DNA of 8,470 nucleotides, taken from positions 1 through 8,470 of the forward strand of contig CALBPW010000330.1 in assembly GCA_937899145.1 (NCBI GenBank). The letters run 5' to 3'. Each line of letters starts with the position of its first letter. Positions within the stretch are counted from its first letter, which is position 1. Below the pieces are notes generated by a model. That model was not told the origin of the DNA and did not search any database. It saw only the letters and a list, made by a program, of their open reading frames with translations. Positions 1 through 7,034 of the stretch are shown one piece after another. This DNA comes from an uncultured Bacteroidota bacterium. Its GTDB lineage: Bacteria > Bacteroidota > Bacteroidia > Bacteroidales > SZUA-534. A program made the position numbers and the translations under genes.

Positions 1-1
1 T

Positions 2-595
2 GTATCAAGTAGTTATATATCAAATGTTGATATTGACTTCAATGCTTTTTACACCGAGGCCTTAGCACTTATGAAGACTCCCTGCATAAAAGTTGCCGAC
101 GACGAACTGCACCTCCTTTCACGTTATATCGATTTGATTTATAGCATTTCAGACCGTACAGCGAAGTATCTGCGCGAGTGTGTAGGTTCGGTTATTTCGT
201 CAATTTTTTATCAGTTTGCCAGCTTTGTCGATAATTATATGCAAACCGATGGTGCGGTTACAGCAACCGATAGTTCACGTCGTCGCCGTATGTTTGAGAC
301 GTTTATGATTCTTGTAAAAGACAATCATCAAAATCAGCGGATGATGAGTTTTTATGCTGATAAACTGTGCGTTACGCCAAAATATCTGTCAAAGATTGTA
401 AAGGAGGTAAGTGGGCGGTCGGCGCCAGAATGGATAAACGGATTTGTTATAATGTCAGCAAAATCGATGTTGAAATATACAGATATGACAATCAAAGAGA
501 TAGCATTGGAATTGAATTTTCCTAATCAATCTTTTTTCTCAAAATTCTTCAAAACGCAAACCGGGCTTACACCTAATGAGTATAGGTTGGAGTAG
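2..595 (+). CDS. AraC-family transcriptional regulator, C-terminal part (5' end outside window)
   Basis: The reading frame is open from base 2 to the TAG at 593-595. The first in-frame ATG is at 71, but 23 further codons are open upstream of it, so the gene almost certainly starts before the window and 71 is an internal Met. About 197 residues are visible. The last ~90 form a typical AraC/XylS DNA-binding domain with two helix-turn-helix units: the first around FYADKLCVTPKYLSKIVKEV, the second around TIKEIALELNFPNQSFFSKF, followed by the family's closing motif TGLTPNEYR. The visible N-terminal part is helical and resembles the linker after a cupin-like sensor domain in Bacteroidetes one-component regulators. 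The ligand and target genes cannot be told from this sequence. No terminator stands out directly after the stop. Family assignment is firm; function beyond DNA binding is inference. Confidence 0.9.
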   Translation, partial: VSSSYISNVDIDFNAFYTEALALMKTPCIKVADDELHLLSRYIDLIYSISDRTAKYLRECVGSVISSIFYQFASFVDNYMQTDGAVTATDSSRRRRMFETFMILVKDNHQNQRMMSFYADKLCVTPKYLSKIVKEVSGRSAPEWINGFVIMSAKSMLKYTDMTIKEIALELNFPNQSFFSKFFKTQTGLTPNEYRLE

Positions 596-720
596 GCGGT
601 GTTGATATTTTGGGAAACTTGGCAGCTGAGCTGGTTTAAGCAGTCAAATGCGGAATTTCCAATTGTTTAGCATTTAAAATTTTTTTTGAGGTAAGTGGTG
701 GTGCTGTATTGATAAATAAT

Positions 721-728
721 TACATTTG
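721..728 (+). promoter_or_regulatory. -7 promoter box of tRNA-Ser
   Basis: TACATTTG is an exact match to the Bacteroidetes -7 consensus TAnnTTTG. It lies 12 nt before the tRNA 5' end, which would place the transcription start about 6 nt before the mature tRNA. No TTTG or TTG is seen at the expected -33 distance, so the upstream half is weak or missing. Confidence 0.5.
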
Positions 729-740
729 CACCGCTTTTGA

Positions 741-829
741 GGAAAGATGCCAGAGTGGTCGAATGGACCGCACTCGAAATGCGGCGAGCGAGTCACATTG
801 CTCCTAGGGTTCGAATCCCTATCTTTCCG
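741..829 (+). tRNA. tRNA-Ser (anticodon CGA)
   Basis: A complete cloverleaf can be folded by eye. The acceptor stem is GGAAAGA (741-747) with TCTTTCC (822-828), and G829 is the discriminator base. The anticodon stem CCGCA (768-772) pairs with TGCGG (780-784) around the 7-nt loop CTCGAAA, giving anticodon CGA at 775-777, which reads UCG. The long variable arm (about 785-804, stem GAGC/GCTC) is the hallmark of a class II serine tRNA. The T arm is TAGGG (805-809), loop TTCGAAT, CCCTA (817-821). The 3' CCA is not encoded, because the sequence continues GCA, so it must be added by CCA transferase. The gene stands alone with its own promoter box and terminator. Confidence 0.97.
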
Positions 830-871
830 CAAAGATAACTGACTGTCAGTAAGTTGCAAATCTTACGGATC

Positions 872-908
872 AAAAAGCGGACTATTTTGAGGATTGCCCG
901 CTTTTTTT
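872..908 (+). terminator. Rho-independent terminator after tRNA-Ser
   Basis: AAAAAGCGG (872-880) pairs with CCGCTTTTT (898-906) across a 17-nt loop and runs into a T-tract ending at 908. It lies about 40 nt past the tRNA end and nothing else ends here on this strand, so it most likely ends the tRNA transcript. Confidence 0.7.
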
Positions 909-1077
909 GTGTATAAAAATGGTGTATTAATGTCGGTTGAATGCGTATTTTCTTTAAAAACAATCTTTCATGGCGGTTTGCCTTAGGTTTTGGGACTATG
1001 AAAAGCGAGAATGATTTGTTTTTATAGGAAGGTTAATTTGGCGATACAGTTAATGGCTTGTTATTAATTTCAAATTT

Positions 1078-3714
1078 TTAGCTGATTTCTATTCCCAAAA
1101 TGATAATGTCGTCAACTTGATCGTAGCGGCCGCGCCATATTTCAAATTCTTTTTCCAAAATGGCGGTTTGAGTTTCGTTATCTTGTCCGCAGCAGTTTTT
1201 CAGTATCTGTTTAAATCGCGAGGTCTTCATTTTCAATCCGTTATCGCCGCCAAACTGGTCGTAGTAGCCATCGGAGAACATATACAATTGGTCGCCCGGT
1301 TTAATTTGCACGCGCGATGTTGAGAAAGAGCGGTACTCGTTGTCGTAGAAGCCAACAGGCATGCGGTCGGGGCGGAGCTCTAATATGTGTTTGTCGCGGA
1401 TGATGTAAATCGGATTCATCGCGCCAGCAAATTCCATTATATTGCTCGATTTGTCAATAGAAATTATTGTCATGTCCATTCCATCACCTGCTGCCATATC
1501 GTTTGCGTTTTGGTGGAGATGCTCTATAATGTTGGCTCTTAATCGGTTAAGTATTACCGATGGCTGTACGACTCGACGTTCGTTCACAATCTTGCTTAAG
1601 AACGAAATGCCAATCAGACTGAGGAATGCGCCCGGAACACCGTGTCCCGTTGAGTCGGCGCAAACAACAATCAAACGACCGTCTTGCTCGGTTATCCAAT
1701 AAAAATCGCCACTTACAATCGCACGCGGCTTGTATAGCATAAAACTTTTTGGGAAGTGTTCTTGTAAAATGCTGAACGATGGCATCATAGCCTCCTGAAT
1801 ACGTTTTGCATACGTTATGCTGTCGGTGATTTCTTTGTTCATCGACATAATATCTTGTTGCGCCAATTTGAGCGATGTTATATTTGTGTCGATGGCTATT
1901 AACGATTTGATTGTCAGTGTTTCTTCATCGATTACGGGCGACAGAGTGGTTTGTATCCAGATTTTTATTTTCCATTTATTTTTGATTTCCGATTCAAATT
2001 CGATTGATTGGTTATTGAAATCCCAATTTTGAATGATTTTTTTAATATCGATGTCGCCTATTCCTAATGAGCCGTCTGCTTGTAAATCGTCTAAAGTAAA
2101 GCCGTGTAGCCGTGTGTAGCCCGGATTAACCCACGTCGTGTTGCCGTTGCTGTCGAATATGCGAATGGCATTGTTTGTTTCGCGTGCGATTATCGATAAC
2201 CGTTCCAACTCCTGATTATACTCGAAAAGGTGTTGGCGTTGGGCTTCAATCTCTTCGTTTTGCAGTATAATGCGTTCGTTGGTTTCTTGCAAATCTTTGT
2301 TGTCGCGCGCTTTTATTAGGAACGACCAAATCAGCATAAACATCAGTATGAAGAAAATCACAAACAAGCCCAAGAACGACATTATTTTCGATTTCTGTTT
2401 GTTAATCATCAGTTTATTGTCTTTGATGGTTGTTTTTTGCACCTCTTCTTCTGAGGTCAGGTATCTGATTAGATTGTCTTGCCGATTGTTTTCAAAGTCA
2501 AGGCTCAGCGTATCGGTTGTCATAATTCTGATGCCATCAAGCAGGCTGTCGCCGTATGCGATGGAGTTTCGGTAGCATTCCGAGGCACGTTTTATGTCGT
2601 TCCGGCGTTGAAAAATGTCGCCGTTTATTTTGTAACAGGTGTACAGCTTTTCCCATGAATTGGATTTTTTGCAAGTTTCTTTGGCTTTGTTCAGGTAGTA
2701 GGCGGCAGCGTCTAAATCGTTGTGTTGAAAGTAATATTTGCTAAACATAATGTTAGTAGTAAACATTGCGTTGTAGTCAATTATTCCTTGATTATTGTCG
2801 GTAGCTTCCTGAAAATGCTTTAAGGCCATATTTAGATTATCTTGGGCCAAGCACAAATTAGTTAGGCTTAAATTTGTAAGCATTTTTGCTTTTGCGAGTT
2901 TCAGTGTATCGCTTATTGTCTTGGCCTGATTAAAGTAGTTTAGTGCCGATGCGTAATTTTTGCTTTGAAGCTGAATGTTACCAATAATATTCAGAGCTTC
3001 AACTTTTTGCAGGTTGTTGTTGAGTTTGGTGAAAATCATCATAGCTTCTTCGGCGCTTTTTATTGCTGTGCTAAAATCGTTTCGGTATTGGTGTAGCCTA
3101 CAATATTGGAGCAGAATTTTTCCGTATTCGGTGCTAATAATATAGTTGCTATAATGGTTTGATGCCATTTTCAGCATTCTTAATCCCGCTTGGAAATTGT
3201 TGATTGTCAGTTGATATTTGCCCGATGTGTAGTAAAAAAGGGCTTTTGCTTCGCCGTTTTTCACGTTACCAAATAGTATGCGATTTCTGTTTATGAAGGT
3301 GTCGCATAGTGCTATTTCATTTTGTCTTAAATAGATGGCGGCTAAAAGTGTGTTGGTTCTAAAATTTAGTTCTATTGAGTCTTTGATAGTTGAACTATTA
3401 ACCGCCAACAATCCGTAGTATAGTGCTTTCTTGTTGTCGCCAAGCATAAAGTATGTTTGTGCCAAATTGTAGCAGGCAGCCACTTTGTTTTGCCGGTTGA
3501 TGTCGTTGTTGAAAACATCTAAAAAGAGCGATTCGGCTTCGCTGTATTTGCATAAATCAAGCAGTTGGCCGCCTTCTTTAATATCTTCTTGATACTTGCT
3601 CGACAAGCCATTAAATGCCGATTCGTTGCCATAGCTGATTGATATGGCGCAAATGCAACATATAAGCAGAAATATGTGTTTGACGTTATTCAAGTAATTT
3701 GAGATTGTCCCCAT
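1078..3714 (-). CDS. Membrane-anchored TPR-PAS-SpoIIE (PP2C-type) serine/threonine phosphatase
   Basis: 878 residues in several recognisable parts. Residues 1-29 look like a signal peptide or anchor with a hydrophobic core (FLLICCICAISISYG). About 35-395 are helical TPR-type repeats, expected outside the cytoplasmic membrane. About 445-467 form one strong membrane helix (FLGLFVIFFILMFMLIW). About 468-505 are a charged coiled-coil linker, and about 505-620 a PAS domain (ARETNNAIRIFDSNG, WVNPGYTRLHGFT). Residues 630-878 are a SpoIIE/RsbU-like metal-dependent phosphatase with its acidic metal motifs in place: GDFYW (669-673), D687 in DSTGHGVPGA, DGMDM (744-748), SDGYYDQFGG (814-823) and VDD (867-869). 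It should therefore be active. By family knowledge such proteins dephosphorylate anti-sigma-factor antagonists or other phosphoproteins in response to a signal sensed by the TPR or PAS part. No STAS, anti-sigma or kinase partner lies in this window. The start is the first ATG after an in-frame stop at 3730-3732. A TAnnTTTG-like box lies on this strand at 3725-3732, but it would give a leader of only about 5 nt and has no -33 partner. Confidence 0.92.
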   Translation of the reverse strand: MGTISNYLNNVKHIFLLICCICAISISYGNESAFNGLSSKYQEDIKEGGQLLDLCKYSEAESLFLDVFNNDINRQNKVAACYNLAQTYFMLGDNKKALYYGLLAVNSSTIKDSIELNFRTNTLLAAIYLRQNEIALCDTFINRNRILFGNVKNGEAKALFYYTSGKYQLTINNFQAGLRMLKMASNHYSNYIISTEYGKILLQYCRLHQYRNDFSTAIKSAEEAMMIFTKLNNNLQKVEALNIIGNIQLQSKNYASALNYFNQAKTISDTLKLAKAKMLTNLSLTNLCLAQDNLNMALKHFQEATDNNQGIIDYNAMFTTNIMFSKYYFQHNDLDAAAYYLNKAKETCKKSNSWEKLYTCYKINGDIFQRRNDIKRASECYRNSIAYGDSLLDGIRIMTTDTLSLDFENNRQDNLIRYLTSEEEVQKTTIKDNKLMINKQKSKIMSFLGLFVIFFILMFMLIWSFLIKARDNKDLQETNERIILQNEEIEAQRQHLFEYNQELERLSIIARETNNAIRIFDSNGNTTWVNPGYTRLHGFTLDDLQADGSLGIGDIDIKKIIQNWDFNNQSIEFESEIKNKWKIKIWIQTTLSPVIDEETLTIKSLIAIDTNITSLKLAQQDIMSMNKEITDSITYAKRIQEAMMPSFSILQEHFPKSFMLYKPRAIVSGDFYWITEQDGRLIVVCADSTGHGVPGAFLSLIGISFLSKIVNERRVVQPSVILNRLRANIIEHLHQNANDMAAGDGMDMTIISIDKSSNIMEFAGAMNPIYIIRDKHILELRPDRMPVGFYDNEYRSFSTSRVQIKPGDQLYMFSDGYYDQFGGDNGLKMKTSRFKQILKNCCGQDNETQTAILEKEFEIWRGRYDQVDDIIILGIEIS

Positions 3715-3916
3715 TTTCAGTCCGCAAATTTAAGACCAAATTTCGCATTTATCGCTTCTGTTTGCTCTTTTTGCAAATAAAATTCATACTTGCGAGCATC
3801 TGTTTCGATGCGCGTAACTTATTCATTTTAATTCGTTTTTAACATAAAATTTAAGTCGATGTCAATTTATCGCCCCAAATGCTAATTTAGTAAACCTTTT
3901 CATTTTTCATAAAAAG

Positions 3917-3947
3917 TTTTTATTGAAATGTAGAAAAATTAAATTTG
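3917..3947 (+). promoter_or_regulatory. Promoter of the pdxA-like gene
   Basis: TAAATTTG at 3940-3947 matches TAnnTTTG exactly. TTTT at 3917-3920, 19 nt upstream, is a 3/4 match to the -33 TTTG. Predicted transcription starts near 3953, about 15 nt before the ATG at 3968. This favours that ATG over the in-frame TTG at 3923, which would lie inside the promoter. Confidence 0.55.
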
Positions 3948-3967
3948 CCAGCATAAAACGAAATAAA

Positions 3968-5005
3968 ATGGAACAGAATATAATAGGAATCTCGCAAGGC
4001 GATTGCAATGGCACAAGTTACGAAATTATGCTGAAAACTTTTCAGGAATCCCGTTTCCAGAATGGATATACAACAATTTTATATGGTTCGCCCAAAATTG
4101 CTGCTTATTATCGTAAAACATTAAATATCAATAATTTTTCATTTAATCCTGCCGATAATGCCGATGCCATTCAAATAGGCAAGGCCAATCTTATAAATGT
4201 GCTTGACGATAGCGCAAAAGTTGAACTCGGTAGTGTTACGCAAGCCTCGGCTGAAGCGGCTGCTGTATCATTACAATCAGCAGTTAACGATTTGTCAAAC
4301 AATAGGATAGATGCGTTGGTGTTGAATCCGCTTCCGCAAGCCGCGCTTTCGGTTTTGCAAGTCGCCAATCAGTTCGATTATGTTAAGCAACAACTCGAAG
4401 TCTCTAATACAATGACACTTCTTGTTAACGACTCACTACGTGTCGCTTTACTTACTGATGCGCGCCCAATGCGTAATATTGCAAAATCGCTGTCGGTTGA
4501 TAATATTGTTAATAAACTCCATTTGCTGAACAACTCATTAAAAGCCGATTTTGCGATTGATAAACCTCGTATTGCAGTTTTAGGGTATAACCCTAATTGC
4601 GCCAATGCTGAAAATCGTGAACATGAAGAGTCAGATGTGATTATTCCGGCTGTCGGACAAGCTAATAATGAGGGCGTTTTGGCGTTAGGGCCATTTGATG
4701 CGGAGGAAGTGTTCGGCACTGATTTATTTAAAAAATTCGATGCCATTTTGGCAATTTATTATACACAAGGAGTCGCGCCATTCCGTGCTCTCAGTTACGA
4801 TGATGGTGTCAGCTATCTGCTTGGAGTGCGGCAAATGTGTGTTGAGCCATTGCAGTCATTGGGGTATCAGCAAGCCGGCGCCGATGTTGCCAAACCAATA
4901 GCTTTTCAAAAAGCAATGTATTTAATATCTGAAGTCAATCGAAATCGTATTCAATATGAAGGTTTGATTTCTAATCAGTTGAAAACTAATCAATTGACAG
5001 AGTGA
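3968..5005 (+). CDS. PdxA-family protein lacking the metal- and substrate-binding residues (probable pseudoenzyme)
   Basis: 345 residues from ATG 3968, close to the usual PdxA length (about 330-365). PdxA is 4-hydroxythreonine-4-phosphate dehydrogenase of the DXP-dependent vitamin B6 pathway, a cytoplasmic dimer that needs NAD and a divalent metal. Homology is clear along the whole chain: IGISQGDCNG (6-15), KVELGSVTQASAEAA, LRVALLTDARP, KPRIAVLGYNPN (199-210), FDAILAIYYTQGVAPFRAL and GVSYLLG. The active site is gone. The three metal histidines of the E. coli enzyme (H166, H211, H266) correspond to A165, N210 and Y265. The substrate contacts H136, T137, K274, N283 and R292 correspond to Q135, F136, R273, S282 and C291. 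The numbering offset stays at one throughout, so the alignment is firm (E. coli positions are from memory). The substrate-side motif around PINK reads NPLPQ (120-124). The frame is intact with no stop or frameshift. The alternative TTG start at 3923 would overlap the promoter. True PdxA activity is unlikely, so I give no symbol. It stands alone between a divergent phosphatase gene and the convergent rplS. Confidence 0.85.
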   Translation: MEQNIIGISQGDCNGTSYEIMLKTFQESRFQNGYTTILYGSPKIAAYYRKTLNINNFSFNPADNADAIQIGKANLINVLDDSAKVELGSVTQASAEAAAVSLQSAVNDLSNNRIDALVLNPLPQAALSVLQVANQFDYVKQQLEVSNTMTLLVNDSLRVALLTDARPMRNIAKSLSVDNIVNKLHLLNNSLKADFAIDKPRIAVLGYNPNCANAENREHEESDVIIPAVGQANNEGVLALGPFDAEEVFGTDLFKKFDAILAIYYTQGVAPFRALSYDDGVSYLLGVRQMCVEPLQSLGYQQAGADVAKPIAFQKAMYLISEVNRNRIQYEGLISNQLKTNQLTE

Positions 5006-5114
5006 TGCGGTTGCACCATAAAGGCTGTATTTTACAGTGGATTTTGTGCTTTAAGAGTTTGTGTCTCACATTTTTTTTGCTAATTGTATCCGATTCGCAA
5101 TTTTTTACCACAAA

Positions 5115-5148
5115 AAAAATCCCGAAACCATTTGATTTCGGGATTTTT
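5115..5148. terminator. Bidirectional terminator between the pdxA-like gene and rplS
   Basis: A perfect 13-bp inverted repeat: AAAAATCCCGAAA (5115-5127) and TTTCGGGATTTTT (5136-5148), with an 8-nt loop. An A-tract on the left and T-tract on the right let it work on both strands. It sits 110 nt after the pdxA-like stop and 16 nt after the rplS stop, in the gap between two converging genes. Confidence 0.9.
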
Positions 5149-5164
5149 ATTTAGAATTAAATTT

Positions 5165-5530
5165 TTAATCCTCTTTAGCGTTGCTGACATTTTTATCTTT
5201 AATCTTAGCTTTTTTACCAGTAAGATTGCGGAAATAGAAGATACGGGCGCGACGGACATCACCAACTTTGTTCACCTCGATGTTTTCGATGAAGGGTGAA
5301 CTGATTGGGAAAATACGTTCAACGCCAATGTTGCCCGACATTTTACGGATAGTGAAGGTTGCTGTTGCGCCTGTGCCACGGCGTTGGATGACAACACCAC
5401 GGAATTGTTGGATACGCTCTTTGTTTCCTTCTTTAATTTTGTAGCTAACGGTAATGGTGTCGCCAGCTTTAAATTCAGGGAAAGATTTCTCAGGTGCGAA
5501 TTCTTTCTCTACCACTTTCATTAAGTCCAT
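5165..5530 (-). CDS. rplS: 50S ribosomal protein L19 (bL19)
   Basis: 121 residues, the usual bL19 length for Bacteroidetes. bL19 lies at the interface of the 30S and 50S subunits. Recognisable family segments are [22 protein letters not shown] near the N-terminus, [12 protein letters not shown] in the middle, then [31 protein letters not shown] and [20 protein letters not shown]. The tail KNVSNAKED is short and variable, as expected. The start at 5530 (MDLMK) fits the family's conserved MDL beginning. A later Met at residue 4 would lose that. In many bacteria rplS follows rpsP-rimM-trmD. Here it is a single gene with its own promoter, structured leader and terminator. No Shine-Dalgarno sequence is seen; instead two short direct repeats lie just before the ATG. 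Confidence 0.97.
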   Translation of the reverse strand: MDLMKVVEKEFAPEKSFPEFKAGDTITVSYKIKEGNKERIQQFRGVVIQRRGTGATATFTIRKMSGNIGVERIFPISSPFIENIEVNKVGDVRRARIFYFRNLTGKKAKIKDKNVSNAKED

Positions 5531-5551
5531 TGTAGTAAAATTTGTAGTAAA
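5530..5551 (-). repeat. Two 10-nt direct repeats just upstream of the rplS start codon
   Basis: On the minus strand TTTACTACAA occurs twice with a 12-nt period (plus-strand TTGTAGTAAA at 5530-5539 and 5542-5551). The copy nearest the gene overlaps the A of the start codon. The repeats occupy the place where a ribosome binding site would be. They may be a local duplication; any role in translation is inference. Confidence 0.6.
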
Positions 5552-5571
5552 TTGTTAATTTTTAATGATTT

Positions 5572-5622
5572 GTTTACGTAATGTATCAGGCTCCCATGTC
5601 AACTGAAAGAGATTGCGTAAAC
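5572..5622 (-). promoter_or_regulatory. Candidate structured leader of rplS mRNA (ribosomal-protein leader)
   Basis: On the minus strand GTTTACG (5622-5616) pairs with CGTAAAC (5578-5572), closing a 37-nt interior. Inside, CUCUU and GGGAG can form a second short stem with two G-U pairs. The outer arm begins almost exactly at the transcription start predicted from the promoter at 5629-5657, so the hairpin would be the 5' end of the mRNA, about 40 nt before the ATG. Many ribosomal-protein genes carry such leaders, bound by their own product. That function is inferred here. Confidence 0.4.
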
Positions 5623-5628
5623 CAGTCG

Positions 5629-5657
5629 CAAAAATACTATTTTTTTTGAATTACAAA
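5629..5657 (-). promoter_or_regulatory. Promoter of rplS
   Basis: Read on the minus strand: TTTG (5657-5654), a 17-nt spacer, then TATTTTTG (5636-5629), an exact match to TAnnTTTG. The spacer is at the short end of the Bacteroidetes range. Predicted start near 5623, giving a leader of about 92 nt. Confidence 0.6.
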
Positions 5658-5777
5658 TAGTTGATAATTAAAATAAAGACAATTCTGTTTGAGTAAAATT
5701 CAAATCGAATTGTTTTCACATGCTGTAAAAGTATATTATGAATTTCAGTTTCGCTTAAATTAAATTTCGAAATATTC

Positions 5778-5793
5778 TACCATTTTTATGGTA
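5778..5793 (-). terminator. Short hairpin directly after the glycosyltransferase stop codon
   Basis: TACCAT (5778-5783) and ATGGTA (5788-5793) form a perfect 6-bp stem with a 4-nt loop, starting at the base next to the stop codon of the glycosyltransferase. The stem is AT-rich and is not followed by a proper U-tract, so it may be a weak terminator or 3'-end stabiliser, or chance. Confidence 0.3.
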
Positions 5794-6957
5794 TCAATTT
5801 TGTGCGTTTGAGTTTTTATCAATTGTTATCATTTCCACTATTTCATCAATTTTTTGTGTGAACCTCGACCAAGCGTATTTTTTCTTTTCTTCTGAAATAT
5901 TATGTTCAAATTCGTCGTGTTTGTTGTTTGTGAAAAATTTATCGATGGCAATGGCGATTTGATGTGCGTCGGGTTGAGTTATGTAACCAATTTTTCCGTC
6001 GGGTACAATTTCTGGTAATCCGCCCACATTTGTTACTATCATTGGCGTGCAGAAGTGAAATGCTATTTGTGTAACACCACTTTGTGTAGCTGTTTTGTAT
6101 GGTTGAACAACAATGTCGGCTGCGCTAAAATATCGGTTTACTTCGTTGTTGGGAATGTAATCGGTGCGTAATATTATGTTATCTTCGAGTTTTAATTTTT
6201 GAATTTGTGCAAGGAATGGTGTTTCTGATGTGTAAAACTCGCCAGCCACTAATAGTTTAAGTCCTAAATGTTTGATTTTTTCGTCGGCAAAAGCTGAAAT
6301 TAGCAAGTCTAATCCTTTATAATCTCTTATAAATCCGAAAAATAGCACGTATCTGAATTGTGGGTCCAAATTCAAGAGTTGCAAAGCCGTTTCGCGTGGT
6401 AATTTGTTGCCGTAGTGGTCGTAAATTGGGTGTGACGAAAATGCTTTTGGACAATTCCGTTTGTCGTATTTATCAATATCTTTTATAACTGATTCAGAAA
6501 GAGCGATAAAACCATCTGTTTGTTTAACAAAATACCGTGGAAATATTTTGTCTGATAAATTTGGCTCGTGTGGTATCATATTGTGAACCAATGCAATAAT
6601 TTTTGTGTGCCGATTGTCATGTATTTTGCGGGCAATAGTTCCCATGCAAGGCGCCATAAACGACATCCAATAGGCAAAAATCACCACATCAGGCTTTTCT
6701 TCGGCAATTTCTCGCCCAACTTTCAGCCAATTAAGCGGATTGTATGAGTGTACTTTGCGTATAATTTTCAGGTCGTTTGGCGCTTCAGCATCGCTATATT
6801 GACTTTTTCCGGGAAATAGAAAATTAGGGTATTGGTGTGTAAATGTGTAAATTACAATGTCGTGCCCTTGTCGTGCATATTCGTGTGCAAGGCGCTCATT
6901 GAATGCGGCTAAGCCCCCTCGGTAGGGGTATGCGGTGCCAATAATTCTAATTTTCAT
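5794..6957 (-). CDS. GT4-family glycosyltransferase (GT-B fold)
   Basis: 387 residues, the usual length of a family 4 glycosyltransferase. The N-terminal Rossmann half starts IRIIGTAYPYRGGLAAFNERLA, with the glycine-rich acceptor-side loop at 12-16. The C-terminal donor-binding half holds FFGFIRDYKGLDLLISAF (206-223), LLVAGEF (235-241), YFSAADIVVQPY (276-287) and the conserved VGGLPEIV (311-318). The usual GT4 E-x7-E motif is absent: by alignment to VGGLPEIV its two glutamates fall at T291 and A299, within TATQSGVTQIAF. There is no signal peptide or membrane helix, so it should act in the cytoplasm or at the inner membrane face, moving a sugar from a nucleotide donor to an unknown acceptor, perhaps in surface polysaccharide or glycolipid synthesis. 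No other glycan genes flank it on this strand. The start at 6957 is directly before the conserved beta strand, as in relatives. Confidence 0.88.
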   Translation of the reverse strand: MKIRIIGTAYPYRGGLAAFNERLAHEYARQGHDIVIYTFTHQYPNFLFPGKSQYSDAEAPNDLKIIRKVHSYNPLNWLKVGREIAEEKPDVVIFAYWMSFMAPCMGTIARKIHDNRHTKIIALVHNMIPHEPNLSDKIFPRYFVKQTDGFIALSESVIKDIDKYDKRNCPKAFSSHPIYDHYGNKLPRETALQLLNLDPQFRYVLFFGFIRDYKGLDLLISAFADEKIKHLGLKLLVAGEFYTSETPFLAQIQKLKLEDNIILRTDYIPNNEVNRYFSAADIVVQPYKTATQSGVTQIAFHFCTPMIVTNVGGLPEIVPDGKIGYITQPDAHQIAIAIDKFFTNNKHDEFEHNISEEKKKYAWSRFTQKIDEIVEMITIDKNSNAQN

Positions 6958-7034
6958 TTTTGTTTATTTTGGTTGCAGAGATAGTGATTTTTTCGGTACA
7001 AAAAACATTAGCACAATACATGAATTAAAAATGC

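Noticed and set aside
619..630. TTGGCAGCTGAG, partly repeated near 7048 (TTGGCAGCTGA), as a dispersed repeat
   Set aside because: Only 11 nt are shared and the flanks do not match; chance is the simplest explanation.
741..831. tRNA-Ser as an integration (att) site of a mobile element
   Set aside because: No copy of the tRNA 3' end is found elsewhere in the window and no integrase or phage gene is present.
674..859. Open frame of 61 codons on the minus strand
   Set aside because: It runs antisense across the whole tRNA-Ser gene and resembles no protein; the tRNA explains the sequence.
1117..2744. Several plus-strand open frames (1117-1323, 1442-1702, 1817-2032, 2270-2575, 2556-2744)
   Set aside because: All lie antisense within the phosphatase gene, whose protein shows continuous domain homology; they are chance frames.
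3725..3732. Minus-strand TAAATTTG as a promoter for the phosphatase gene
   Set aside because: It matches TAnnTTTG but has no -33 partner and would leave a leader of about 5 nt before the ATG; kept only as a remark.
4171..4901. Open frames within the pdxA-like gene (minus 4171-4368 and 4378-4746, plus 4695-4901)
   Set aside because: They overlap a gene with clear family homology and show no recognisable protein features.
5012..5051. Nested pairing GCAC/GTGC and CTGTA/TACAG after the pdxA-like stop as a riboswitch or terminator
   Set aside because: The arms are short, no T-tract follows, and the strong hairpin at 5115-5148 already serves as the terminator.
5080..5299. Open frames across the terminator and the rplS 3' end (minus 5080-5265, plus 5084-5299)
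   Set aside because: They read through the terminator hairpin and overlap L19 codons in another frame or strand.
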